A stretch of DNA of 62,030 nucleotides from CAZEQD01 sp964514305. Its GTDB lineage: Bacteria; Acidobacteriota; Aminicenantia; Aminicenantales; Aminicenantaceae. The notes under the pieces were generated by a model. That model saw nothing but the letters and a program-made list of their open reading frames with translations. It was not told the origin of the DNA and did not search any database. The DNA is taken from contig CAZEQD010000005.1 of assembly GCA_964514305.1 (NCBI GenBank), forward strand, positions 1 through 62,030, given 5' to 3'. Below, in pieces: positions 8,265 to 16,875 of the stretch; within the stretch, counting starts at the first letter, position 1, and each line of letters opens with the position of its first letter. Position numbers and translations under genes: made by a program.

Positions 8265-10214
8265 ATGACTAAAAAACTATTTCTTATGGTTCTTATCTTA
8301 ACCATTCTAACAGTTAGCGCCCAATCTCAGTCAAAAAACAAAAAAGAGGAAAATCCTGCCGAACTTCAATACAATATCGTTGTCACCGCTACTCGCCTTG
8401 AAACACCAGCCAAGGAAGTAGCCAGCTCTATAACCGTCATCACCAGCCAAGAGCTTAAACGGCTGAAAAAGACGACGATCCTTGAGGTATTACAAGATGT
8501 TTTAGGTCTCGATCTTATCCAAAACGGCGGGCCAGGTGGAACAGCTTCTGTTTTCCTGCGGGGAGCAAACTCTGAGCATACCTTAGTCCTTCTGGATGGA
8601 GTGGAAATCAATGACCCCATTTCTCCTTCTCGGTTTTGCGACTTAGCTCATCTCAGCCTGGCCAATGTCGATAGAATCGAGATCCTCCGCGGTCCCCAGA
8701 GTACTCTTTACGGCTCAGATGCTCTGGCCGGAGTGATAAACATTATCACTAAAAAAGGACAAGGGAAACCTAAAATCTCTTTCTCCAGCCAGGGCGGCTC
8801 TTATAGTACTTTGTCCAACCAGACGAGCCTAAGCGGCAGCAGCGGCAGTTTGAGCTATTCTCTTGCTGCTTCTTACTTTAGAGACAAAGGGCCCTCTGCG
8901 GCCAGCTCTTCTTATGAAGGAAATAAAGAAAAAGATGGCTACAGGAATTTATCCCTTTCTGGAAGAGTTGGTTTTAAATTTAATGATAATTTTGATTTGG
9001 ACTTCATCCTCCGTTCCATAAAGACCAAAACTGATATAGATAATTTTGGCGGTGCTTACGGTGATGACCCCAACAATATTCAGGATTACGATGCCTTCTT
9101 CTTCCGCGGACAGACGCGTTTTCTCCTTCTAAAAAATAGATGGGAACAAAGATTTTCTTTGGCTGTGCTCGACTATGACCGCCACCATCAAAACTCGCCT
9201 GATGATAGCCACCCCCTGGAATCAGAAAAAGGAAGCTTCAAGAGTAAGCTTTTAAAAGCTGAATGGCAAAACAATCTCTATCTCCATGAAGCCAATACTC
9301 TTACTTTTGGCCTTGATCTCCAGCAGGAAGAGGGAGAATCTGATTATCTCTCCAAGGGAGCCTTTGGTTCTTTTTCCAGCCATTTCCCTCAGCAAAAGGC
9401 CCAGACAGCCGGTTTTTATGTGCAGGATCAAGTAAGGGTAAGCGGCCGATTTTTCGCTACTGTAGGTGCCCGGCTCGATATCCACAGCCAATTCGGTTCT
9501 GATTTTACCTACCGCTTAGCTCCTGGTTATTTCATTGAAAAAACCGGAACAAAGCTCAAGGCCACCTTGGGAACAGCTTTTAAATCGCCATCGCTCTACC
9601 AGCTATATGCCCCTAGCACTCTCTGGGGGCCTATCGGTAACCAACAATTAAAACCTGAGGAGTCTATCGGCTGGGATGTTGGTTTTGAACAAGAAATTCT
9701 AGGGAAGCGGATTTCAATTGGGGCTACTTATTTTTATAACAACTTCAAAAATCTGATCAACTTCGATTACGCTCACGGATATATTAATATCGGACGAGCC
9801 CAGTCCAAGGGAATTGAGCTTTCTCTCCAAGCCCATTTTGATGATCAGAGCCTCTTTAAAGTTAACTACAGCCATACTGAGGCTAAAGATAAGGACAAAC
9901 AAACTTATCTTTTAAGAAGGCCGAAAGATAAATTGTCCGCAATCCTCAATTATGCCTTGACTGAAAAAATAAACCTCAATTTTAATTTCCTCTACACTGG
10001 TCAAAGACAGGATATGGACTTTTCGACCTGGCCTGAAACAGAAGTAAGTCTGCCTGCCTACTGGCTAGTCAAGGCGGTAGCTTCTTATAATCTTAATCCC
10101 CATTTCCAGCTTTTCCTTCGTCTGGATAACATATTTAACAAGCAGTATGAAATGATTAAAGGCTATGGCACACCCGGCTTTTCCGCCTTGGCTGGATTAA
10201 AACTTGAGTTTTAA
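8265..10214 (+). CDS. btuB: TonB-dependent vitamin B12 receptor (BtuB-type)
   Basis: About 649 residues from the ATG at 8265, which has an aaggagg ribosome binding site. The longer frame from 8178 begins inside the riboswitch U-tract and is rejected. A signal peptide (MTKKLFLMVLILTILTVSAQ) is followed by a TonB-box-like NIVVTATRLETP, a plug with LEVLQDVLGLDLIQNGGPGG and RIEILRGPQSTLYGSDALAG, then a barrel ending in FSALAGLKLEF. The plug start and the upstream cobalamin riboswitch identify it as a cobalamin or cobinamide receptor of the outer membrane. No btuCDF partner lies next to it. Confidence 0.9.
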   Translation: MTKKLFLMVLILTILTVSAQSQSKNKKEENPAELQYNIVVTATRLETPAKEVASSITVITSQELKRLKKTTILEVLQDVLGLDLIQNGGPGGTASVFLRGANSEHTLVLLDGVEINDPISPSRFCDLAHLSLANVDRIEILRGPQSTLYGSDALAGVINIITKKGQGKPKISFSSQGGSYSTLSNQTSLSGSSGSLSYSLAASYFRDKGPSAASSSYEGNKEKDGYRNLSLSGRVGFKFNDNFDLDFILRSIKTKTDIDNFGGAYGDDPNNIQDYDAFFFRGQTRFLLLKNRWEQRFSLAVLDYDRHHQNSPDDSHPLESEKGSFKSKLLKAEWQNNLYLHEANTLTFGLDLQQEEGESDYLSKGAFGSFSSHFPQQKAQTAGFYVQDQVRVSGRFFATVGARLDIHSQFGSDFTYRLAPGYFIEKTGTKLKATLGTAFKSPSLYQLYAPSTLWGPIGNQQLKPEESIGWDVGFEQEILGKRISIGATYFYNNFKNLINFDYAHGYINIGRAQSKGIELSLQAHFDDQSLFKVNYSHTEAKDKDKQTYLLRRPKDKLSAILNYALTEKINLNFNFLYTGQRQDMDFSTWPETEVSLPAYWLVKAVASYNLNPHFQLFLRLDNIFNKQYEMIKGYGTPGFSALAGLKLEF

Positions 10215-10315
10215 TTGAAGAGACAATACCTATTTACTTATCTTTTATTCAGGTAACGATATAAAAACCAAAATAATGAGGGAAAAATATGAAGAGCAGC
10301 CATAATAAGATTAAG

Positions 10316-10798
10316 CTATTTGATTATTTTTCCTTTAACATTATTGATGCTCACGCCGCCGCTGCCATCATCTTTAATGATGACATCCCCTTCCACTCCA
10401 TCAATATCAATTGAGCCTGAGCCGTCGCTTAAAATAACATTCTGCCCGACACTGACCAAGTGAATTGAACCAGAGCCATCGTCAACATCAACATTTCCAG
10501 TTATATCTAAGGCATCAATCTCACCTGAACCATCGTCAACAGCCACATCTCCTTCAATATTTTTATCAATATATTCCTGAGCTTTGTCCTCGCTTTTCCC
10601 ACTGACTATAATTCCTGCTCTAACTTCAATGCTCTTAAGGGTCTCATCGCCTGTCACCTTCAGAAAACCTGCTCCACAGTCAATCTCAACTTTAGAAATC
10701 CCCTCGGCAGCCAGGCTAAGGGATTTAACCTTCTCAAAAGACAAAACGAAAGAAGCACCCAAAAGCAGTACTGCCAAAAATATAGCTCTAACTTTCAA
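10316..10798 (-). CDS. Secreted DUF4097-type DGSG-repeat protein
   Basis: A 160-residue protein with a signal peptide (about 1-20) and a C-terminal half built of repeated strand motifs: VDDGSGEI, VDDGSGSI, LSDGSGSI and DDGSGGV, spaced about 18-20 residues. This is the right-handed beta-solenoid pattern of DUF4097-like putative adhesins. Homologs of this type, as I recall them, usually have an extra polar segment between the EDKAQEYI helix and the first DGSG repeat, so this copy may be internally shortened. It probably sits in the periplasm or envelope. Stand-alone gene, leftward. Confidence 0.65.
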   Translation of the reverse strand: MKVRAIFLAVLLLGASFVLSFEKVKSLSLAAEGISKVEIDCGAGFLKVTGDETLKSIEVRAGIIVSGKSEDKAQEYIDKNIEGDVAVDDGSGEIDALDITGNVDVDDGSGSIHLVSVGQNVILSDGSGSIDIDGVEGDVIIKDDGSGGVSINNVKGKIIK

Positions 10799-11050
10799 TC
10801 CCCACCTCCTTATTCAAGAATTTTATCCTTCATAACAAAATACGCATCCAACGGGCTAAAAGTTCATCTGATAACCAAAAAAGCTATTTTGACAATTGTA
10901 ATTATAAAAATCCTTTTTTATCTTATTGATTGATAAAATAATAATATTAATTAATATTCTAAAAAATTATTTATATAAATTATAACCTTATAGAAATAAT
11001 AAAGAGCAGATTAAAATTTCTGCTGTCAACTTAAATGGCTCTGTATAGGG

Positions 11051-11185
11051 TACGGAGTCAGACCTTCATAAGTTTCATAAATTATGCTTCTCTATTGATA
11101 TATTTCGTGCGTTTTTAAGGGACAAAAGCTATTAGAATTATTGTAAAAATTAAAGTTATGAAACTTATGAAGGTCTGACCCCGTA
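11051..11185. repeat. GGGGTCAGACCT-type inverted repeat, copy 2
   Basis: Arms tacggagtcagaccttcata plus agtttcataa (11051-11080) and their near-perfect complement (11156-11185) flank a 75-base centre. The arm core is the same as the copy at 7825-7922, but the centre differs, so the arms are what is conserved. It lies in the 380-base gap between the DGSG-repeat gene and the small CxxC protein. Confidence 0.65.
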
Positions 11186-11239
11186 GCCCACTTGTATTTG
11201 ACTTTCTTTACTTTTTATAATATTAGATAAAGCAAGAGA

Positions 11240-11524
11240 ATGATTAAAGGAAATAGAAAGCGAAAGTACTTTAACTTTGCTTTCCTCTTTATTTTTTTGG
11301 TAATTACCCTTTTTATTAATTTCTTTCACACAGAAAGAACCATCAGCGATAACGATAATTGTACTGCTTGCAACTTCCTCCAGTCTTCCCTAACCACCAG
11401 CCATATTAATTTTTTCCATCTCCCTCCTCCAGAAGTTTTGACCATACTAAAAACATTTGAATCCTTTAATTATTTTTACATCATTTTCATCGAACCTTCC
11501 TCACGTTCTCCTCCCCAAATATAA
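11240..11524 (+). CDS. Small membrane/exported protein with CxxC and C-terminal SRSPPQI
   Basis: A 94-residue protein with an N-terminal hydrophobic segment (about 10-28), a DNDNCTAC motif near residue 40 and an aromatic C-terminal third ending SRSPPQI. A clearly related frame at 13963-14208 shares CxAC, FFHL.PP, a Phe/Tyr-rich tail and an identical SRSPPQI end. A 21-base stretch at the 3' ends (11500-11520 and 14184-14204) is identical. Placement before a TonB receptor and a CusCBA-type efflux set suggests a metal-related envelope role, with the Cys pair as a possible ligand; that is inference. Family not recognised with certainty. Confidence 0.55.
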   Translation: MIKGNRKRKYFNFAFLFIFLVITLFINFFHTERTISDNDNCTACNFLQSSLTTSHINFFHLPPPEVLTILKTFESFNYFYIIFIEPSSRSPPQI

Positions 11525-11624
11525 GTTCTATCTAATTAATTCCACTGAAGCTTAATTTCATCTGGTTTTTGTTTTCAAAACCAAGTTGTTAAGACACAGA
11601 TCAGATAAAAAAGGATGGGACCCA

Positions 11625-13913
11625 ATGAAAAAAAGGAAATTCTTAATATATATTGTAGCTTTAGTTATTATCTCCACCCAGCTTATTTTTGCCCAAGAGC
11701 GTCAACAGAAACGTTTCCGCCACGGCCAGCAACAAAGCAAAACTCTTACCTTAAAAGGCAAAGTTGAAGACTGGAATGGCAATCCTGTCAAGAAGGCGGT
11801 CATTCTGATACCAGAAATAGGAAAATCCGTTGAAACAAACGAGTTGGGGGTGTTTGAGTTTATTCAAATTCCACCGGGAAAATATCATGTGGAGGTTTAT
11901 GCAGAAGGATACATGGACTATTCTTCTGATGTTTTCGTTCTTACCAAGAATAATTTTAATTATGATATAGTCATTATAAAAAAGATATCTGAAGAAATAG
12001 TGGTTACGGCCACCCGGACCCCTAAGCTCTTTGCCGAAATACCCGTAAAAACCGAAATCATATCTACTAGAGATATTGAAAAAAAGGTAGCTACCAATTT
12101 GGCCCAAGCTCTTTATCAAACCACAGGTGTAAGAATCGAAAATGACTGCCAAAATTGCAACTTTTCTCAAGTGCGGATCAACGGCATGCAGGGAAAATAT
12201 ACTCAAATTCTAATTGACAGTTCTCCAGTAATTAGTGCTATGACAGGAGTCTATGGCCTGGAGCAAATTCCTTCTGAAATGCTAGACAGAATAGAAATTG
12301 TCAAAGGCGGAGGTTCTGCTCTCTACGGCGGAAATGCTGTAGCGGGAGTAATAAATGTCTTAACCAAAGAACCGCAAGAAAATAAAACTTTTTTAAAACT
12401 GCATCAAGAATTCATTTCCCGCAAACCTTTAACTGATCTCGGATTTCGTTCCAGTCTAGTTTCTAAAGACTTAAATACTAAGGCCTATTTATTTGCCAGT
12501 TACAAAAAAAGAGATCCTGTAGATCTAAATTCAGATGGGTTTTCTGAATTGGGAACTTTATCTAATACATCTTTCGGTGTAAATTTCTATAATTACTTTC
12601 CTTCTTTTAATGGCAAGCTTAAAATCGGTCTCTTTAGAATTTTCGAAGAAAGAAGAGGCGGCAACCTCTTTGATAAACCTCCGCATGAGGCAGATGTGGC
12701 CGAATGGATAAAAACAGATCAAACCGGCTTTTCTTCTGAATGGAATCATGCTCTGTCTGAAAAATTGTTATACAGTCTCTCTTTTTCCATGGTTGATGCT
12801 AAAAGAAACACATATTACGGAAGTCACAAGGATCCTAACGCATACGGAACAACAAAAAATCCGCTTATTTTTATCAACAGTCAATGGAATTATCAGCTTG
12901 GAAGCAATGTTTTTACTCTGGGAATTCAACACAAAAGAGACAAGATCAAAGATGAAGCTGTTGGTTATAACCGAATAATAAACAACGTCTACAATGAAAC
13001 CGGTATATTTTTCCAAGATGACTTAAAACTGAGTAAATCATTTTCTTTTTTAGCCGGAGCCCGCTTGAATAAACACTCTGCATTAAAAAGAATTATATTT
13101 ACTCCTAGGTTAAGCATCCTTATAAATCTTTGGAAAGCATTAAGTTTTAGAACATCATTTTCAACTGGCTTTAGAGCACCTCAAGTCTTTGATGAAGATT
13201 TACATATCGAACAGGTTGGCGGAGGAGGAATGATGGTCATTAACTCGCCTGATTTAAAAGAGGAAAAATCTTACAGTATAAATAGTGGTTTTGATTACGG
13301 GAAACAAATAGGCAGAAGTTTGATACAAATTAGTATCGAAGGCTTCTACAATAAATTATCCGATACATTTGTTCTTCACGAAATAAAACGGATAGAAAAG
13401 GCCAGGATTTTGGAAAGAATCAATGGCTTGGGCTCAAAAGTCTACGGCTTATCGGCTGATTTCGGCTTGATACTTGGGCCAAAGTTTTCTTTTGCTTCTG
13501 GCTGGACAATACAGCGAAGTCTTCTGGATGAGCCCGAACCTCAGTTTCATTCCCGAGAATTCTTTAGAACGCCTAACATCTACGGATACTCCAGCTTAAG
13601 TTACGAAAACAATAGATTATTCCATCTTGATCTTTCTCTTGATTACACTGGCCCCATGAAGGCCCCCCATTATAGAGGATACATTAAGGAAGACAGGTTA
13701 GAAAAAACCCACCCCTTTTGGGTTTTAAATGTCAAACTCCGCAAATCAATAAAAGTTTCCACCAGTAATACGATTTCCATCTTTGCAGGAATTTTTAATT
13801 TGTTAAATTCTTACCAGAAAGATTTGGATAAAGGAGCTGAGAGAGATTCAGGGTATGTATATGGACCAGCCAAGCCTAGATCAATCTACACAGGTTTTGA
13901 GTTTTCGTTTTAA
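11625..13913 (+). CDS. TonB-dependent receptor of heavy-metal efflux region
   Basis: About 762 residues from the ATG at 11625; the upstream in-frame ATG at 11586 would add 13 residues ahead of the signal peptide MKKRKFLIYIVALVIIST. After the signal comes a carboxypeptidase-regulatory-like Ig domain (about 40-115: KGKVEDWNGNPVKKAVILIP). Next are a TonB-box-like EEIVVTATRTP, a plug with NDCQNCNFSQVRINGM and YGLEQIPSEMLDRIEIVKGG, and a barrel ending in Phe. The CQNCNFSQVRINGM plug motif is typical of receptors encoded beside CusA/CzcA metal efflux genes. It is intact although the efflux genes downstream are not. Confidence 0.85.
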   Translation: MKKRKFLIYIVALVIISTQLIFAQERQQKRFRHGQQQSKTLTLKGKVEDWNGNPVKKAVILIPEIGKSVETNELGVFEFIQIPPGKYHVEVYAEGYMDYSSDVFVLTKNNFNYDIVIIKKISEEIVVTATRTPKLFAEIPVKTEIISTRDIEKKVATNLAQALYQTTGVRIENDCQNCNFSQVRINGMQGKYTQILIDSSPVISAMTGVYGLEQIPSEMLDRIEIVKGGGSALYGGNAVAGVINVLTKEPQENKTFLKLHQEFISRKPLTDLGFRSSLVSKDLNTKAYLFASYKKRDPVDLNSDGFSELGTLSNTSFGVNFYNYFPSFNGKLKIGLFRIFEERRGGNLFDKPPHEADVAEWIKTDQTGFSSEWNHALSEKLLYSLSFSMVDAKRNTYYGSHKDPNAYGTTKNPLIFINSQWNYQLGSNVFTLGIQHKRDKIKDEAVGYNRIINNVYNETGIFFQDDLKLSKSFSFLAGARLNKHSALKRIIFTPRLSILINLWKALSFRTSFSTGFRAPQVFDEDLHIEQVGGGGMMVINSPDLKEEKSYSINSGFDYGKQIGRSLIQISIEGFYNKLSDTFVLHEIKRIEKARILERINGLGSKVYGLSADFGLILGPKFSFASGWTIQRSLLDEPEPQFHSREFFRTPNIYGYSSLSYENNRLFHLDLSLDYTGPMKAPHYRGYIKEDRLEKTHPFWVLNVKLRKSIKVSTSNTISIFAGIFNLLNSYQKDLDKGAERDSGYVYGPAKPRSIYTGFEFSF

Positions 13914-13962
13914 TAGCCAATAACACAGCTGTACCACTTTTCGACAATATTATAATAATTAA

Positions 13963-14208
13963 TTTTTATGTGAATTTTACCAAGCATTATCAGCTATAAA
14001 TTTTTTTCATATTGAAAAATGTCTAGTCGACGACAATAAATTCTGTCCTGCCTGTCATATCCTGAATTCTGCTCTTTCCACTACTCAAATACTATTTTTC
14101 CACCTAACACCTCCCGCGGTTACAGGCTTTTTAAAAATCTTCGAATTTTTTCATTATAAATACATTACTTACATCACTCCCGACTCACGTTCTCCTCCCC
14201 AAATCTAG
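13963..14208 (+). pseudogene. Second SRSPPQI small protein, no canonical start
   Basis: An open frame of about 81 codons with no ATG, GTG or TTG before the conserved part. Its translation aligns end to end with the small protein at 11240-11524: INFFH, then a CPAC motif, FFHLTPPAV and an identical SRSPPQI terminus followed directly by a stop. The shared CxAC and SRSPPQI support a duplicated gene flanking the TonB receptor. The missing start suggests the 5' end is decayed, but an unusual start (ATT at 14011) cannot be excluded. Confidence 0.5.
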
Positions 14209-14225
14209 TTATCCTCACTCCCTTA

Positions 14226-14249
14226 AAAGCAAAGGCTAACCTTTGCTTT
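14226..14249 (+). promoter_or_regulatory. Perfect 10-bp stem-loop upstream of cusC
   Basis: aaagcaaagg - ctaa - cctttgcttt forms a perfect hairpin or a symmetric operator 24 bases before the cusC start codon. It could be a terminator-like leader or a metal-regulator binding site; no U-tract follows, so an operator or mRNA structure is more likely. Confidence 0.4.
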
Positions 14250-14272
14250 ACCTTTCACAGCCAGGAGGTGAA

Positions 14273-15545
14273 ATGATAAAGATTAGATTTAAATGGGCAG
14301 TTGTATTTATTAGCATTGTCGGACTTATCTGTGTCTCATGGAGTCAGCCAGTAAAGCTGGATGACAAAGCTTTAACTTTAGATCAATGTATTTCCCTGGC
14401 CCTGCAGCAGAACCCACTTATACTTTCTTCCCTAAAACAGTATCAGGCTTCCCTAGCCCGCATAAGCCAGGCTAAGGCTCTTCCTCAGCCCTCTCTAAAT
14501 TTTGATTCTGATTTTCAGCCTAAGTTTTTTAATTTTAAAGATGCTGGCGAATTCTATTATGGTTTCAGCCAATCAATCGAATTCCCAGGCAAACGGTATG
14601 TCAGGGGTAAAATCGCCTCTCATGAATCAAACGAGATACTATCAGAAATTGAGCTTTTAAAGCTGGACATTGCTTTTCAGGTAAAAGAGGCCTTTTATGC
14701 TCTCCTGCTGGCTCAAGAAAAATTAAAATATGCCCAGCAGAACTTAGACCTCTCCCAAGATTTCCTGCAAAAAACAGAACTCAAATACGAGACTGGCGAT
14801 GTGGCCAAGGTCGAAGTTCTGAGAGCCAAGGTTGAAGCCTCCAAGGCAGCTAACGAACTAAGAAAAGCAAATAACGAAGTAAGATTAGCCAAAGCCAGAT
14901 TAAATTTCCTTTTAGCTCGGAAAAAATATGCACCATTAACCATAAAAGGGCAATTGAAAAAAGCAGCTCTTCAACTTAATCTGGAAAACCTGCGGCAACA
15001 GGCCTTTAAATTTCGTCCAGAGATAAAAATAATAAGATTTTCATTAAAAAAAGAGTCTTTCAAGAAAAAGCAGGGCTATTTAGGTTATTTTCCCGACTTC
15101 AGTCTAGGTATCTCAAAACACAGAGTTTTAGGCGAAGCTACTACCTGGGATGTTACTCTTTCCTTTCCCATCCCTCTCTTTTTCTGGCAGCCCCAAAAAA
15201 GGAGAAATTGCTGAGGCAGAAGCCAACATTGAATCTCTGAAAAGAGGGGCTGAACATCTCCAGAACGCTATCTCTTTAGAAGTAGAAGAAGCCTACATGA
15301 ATGCTCTGACAGCCGCTAACCAGATAAAGCTTTTTGAGGATGAAATACTGACTCAGGCAGAAGAGGTCTACAATCTTTTCCTCTTCAGCTACCAGGAAGG
15401 AGAAATAGGTGGTATTGAATTAATCGAAGCCCGCAGATCTTTGATGGAAGCCCGCCAATCCTATGCAGATGCTCTTTATAACTATGATCTGGCTCTGGCT
15501 GCTCTGGAAAAATCCATCGGACAAAAACTGGAAGGAGAAAAATAA
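14273..15545 (+). pseudogene. cusC: CusC/TolC-type outer-membrane efflux protein, frameshifted
   Basis: The start at 14273 follows a strong aggaggt site. A signal peptide precedes two outer-membrane-efflux repeats: the first has TLDQCISLALQQNP and ARISQAKALPQPSL, the second EAEANIESLKRGAEHLQNAI. The frame is lost in a run of six A at 15195-15200. Removing one A restores CAG CCC CAA AAA GGA GAA and a continuous protein of about 423 residues. This is a one-base insertion, either real or an assembly error in a homopolymer. The product would be the outer-membrane tunnel of an RND metal efflux pump. The stop overlaps the cusB start (TAATG). Confidence 0.8.
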
Positions 15546-16843
15546 TGAGAAAAAAATATATCTTTTTAACTGCCTTTCTTATTGCCTTTTTAATCAGCCT
15601 TTTCTCATCGTGTACAAAAGCTCCAGAAGAAAAAAATAAAGCTGAGGACTCCTCAACAGAAACCTTACAAGAAAACATAAGCTCCCAAAAGAGACAAAGA
15701 AGAAGGCGTGGCACGCAGATTGCAGAAATAGTGCAGCCTGGTCAAGGCCAAATGAAAAGGAAAGGGCATGCCATAAAAAATAACGATGTAGTAGTCTTAT
15801 CTGAAGCCGAAAAAGAAACGATTGAGATCGCAACCGTTAAGGCATATTATAACCCCATCGCTTCAGAGCTTTCAGCCATGGGAAAAGTTTTAGCCAACCA
15901 GTATAGAAAAGCAATAGTTAGCTATCCGTTTCCAGCCAGAGTTGGCCAAGTCCATGTCAAAATAGGAGATTGGGTAAAGGCAGGTCAGAAGGTGGTGACT
16001 CTGCTCAGTGAGGAAGTAGGAAAGGCCAAGTCAGAATTTTACAAAGCCCGATCTGACTATGAATTGGCCAAGATAAATCTTGAAAGAGAAAAAAATCTCT
16101 TTGAGCGAGGAGTAGGAGCCAAAAAAAATTATTTGGCCACTGAAGCTCAACTCAAAGTGGCTGAAGCCAGCCTCAATGCGGCTGAGAAAAAACTTCATGT
16201 TCTAGGCTTTACTGAAGATGAGGTGAAGGAAATTGCAGAAAAACATCAAATTAATCCAATAATTACTCTCTTCGCTCCGATCAGCGGTAAAGTCATTAAA
16301 AACAATGCAGTCCTAGGACTTATGGTCGATCAATCAACAGAAATTCTAACCATCATGGATCCCTCCCTGCTCTGGATCGATGCTGAAATCTATGAAAAAG
16401 ATATATCTAAAATAAAAAAAGGTCAAAAAGTTGAAGTTTCTATTCCCGCCTACCCCAGTGAAATATTTATGGGGAAAATCAGTTTTATCAGTGATCTTTT
16501 AAATGAACAGACACGAAACATAACCGTCCGCACTGAAGTAGAAAATCGTGACTACAAGCTTAAACCAGGTATGTTCGCTAATATAAAAATCTTCCTAAAC
16601 CACAAAAGCCGCGCTTTAGCCCTACCTAAAGAAGCAGTTTTAGACGAAAAAGATAATAAAATTGTCTTTATTAAGAAAGACGGAAAATATTTCCCGAGAA
16701 TGGTTAAGCTCGGGGCCGTGGAAAATAATCTAGTGGAAATACTAACCGGTCTTCAAGAGGGAGATGAGGTAGTAACCAAGGGAAATTTCCAGCTCAAATC
16801 CAAACTCTATGAACATATTTTAGGGGGCGGCCATGTTCATTAG
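15545..16843 (+). CDS. cusB: RND efflux periplasmic adaptor (CusB/CzcB type)
   Basis: A 432-residue membrane-fusion protein. The N-terminus has a lipobox (LISLFSSC) so it is probably a lipoprotein anchored at Cys23. A barrel-sandwich hybrid segment (FPARVGQVHVKIGDWVKAGQ) is split by an alpha-hairpin (about 165-225). A second lipoyl half (FAPISGKVIKNN) and a beta-barrel domain (DPSLLWIDAEIYEKDI) follow. A basic and His-rich end (HILGGGHVH) could bind metal. Unlike its neighbours it is intact. It would bridge CusA and CusC in Cu/Ag or Zn/Co/Cd export; the exact metal is not resolvable. Confidence 0.85.
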   Translation: MRKKYIFLTAFLIAFLISLFSSCTKAPEEKNKAEDSSTETLQENISSQKRQRRRRGTQIAEIVQPGQGQMKRKGHAIKNNDVVVLSEAEKETIEIATVKAYYNPIASELSAMGKVLANQYRKAIVSYPFPARVGQVHVKIGDWVKAGQKVVTLLSEEVGKAKSEFYKARSDYELAKINLEREKNLFERGVGAKKNYLATEAQLKVAEASLNAAEKKLHVLGFTEDEVKEIAEKHQINPIITLFAPISGKVIKNNAVLGLMVDQSTEILTIMDPSLLWIDAEIYEKDISKIKKGQKVEVSIPAYPSEIFMGKISFISDLLNEQTRNITVRTEVENRDYKLKPGMFANIKIFLNHKSRALALPKEAVLDEKDNKIVFIKKDGKYFPRMVKLGAVENNLVEILTGLQEGDEVVTKGNFQLKSKLYEHILGGGHVH

Positions 16844-16875
16844 AGCTCGAAGGCGACCTCAAGGGAGAAACATCT

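Noticed and set aside
15180..15230. Programmed ribosomal frameshift in cusC at the A6 run
   Set aside because: The required shift is +1, whereas A-rich slippery sites favour -1. The neighbouring cusA is clearly decayed, so a simple one-base insertion or assembly error is more likely.
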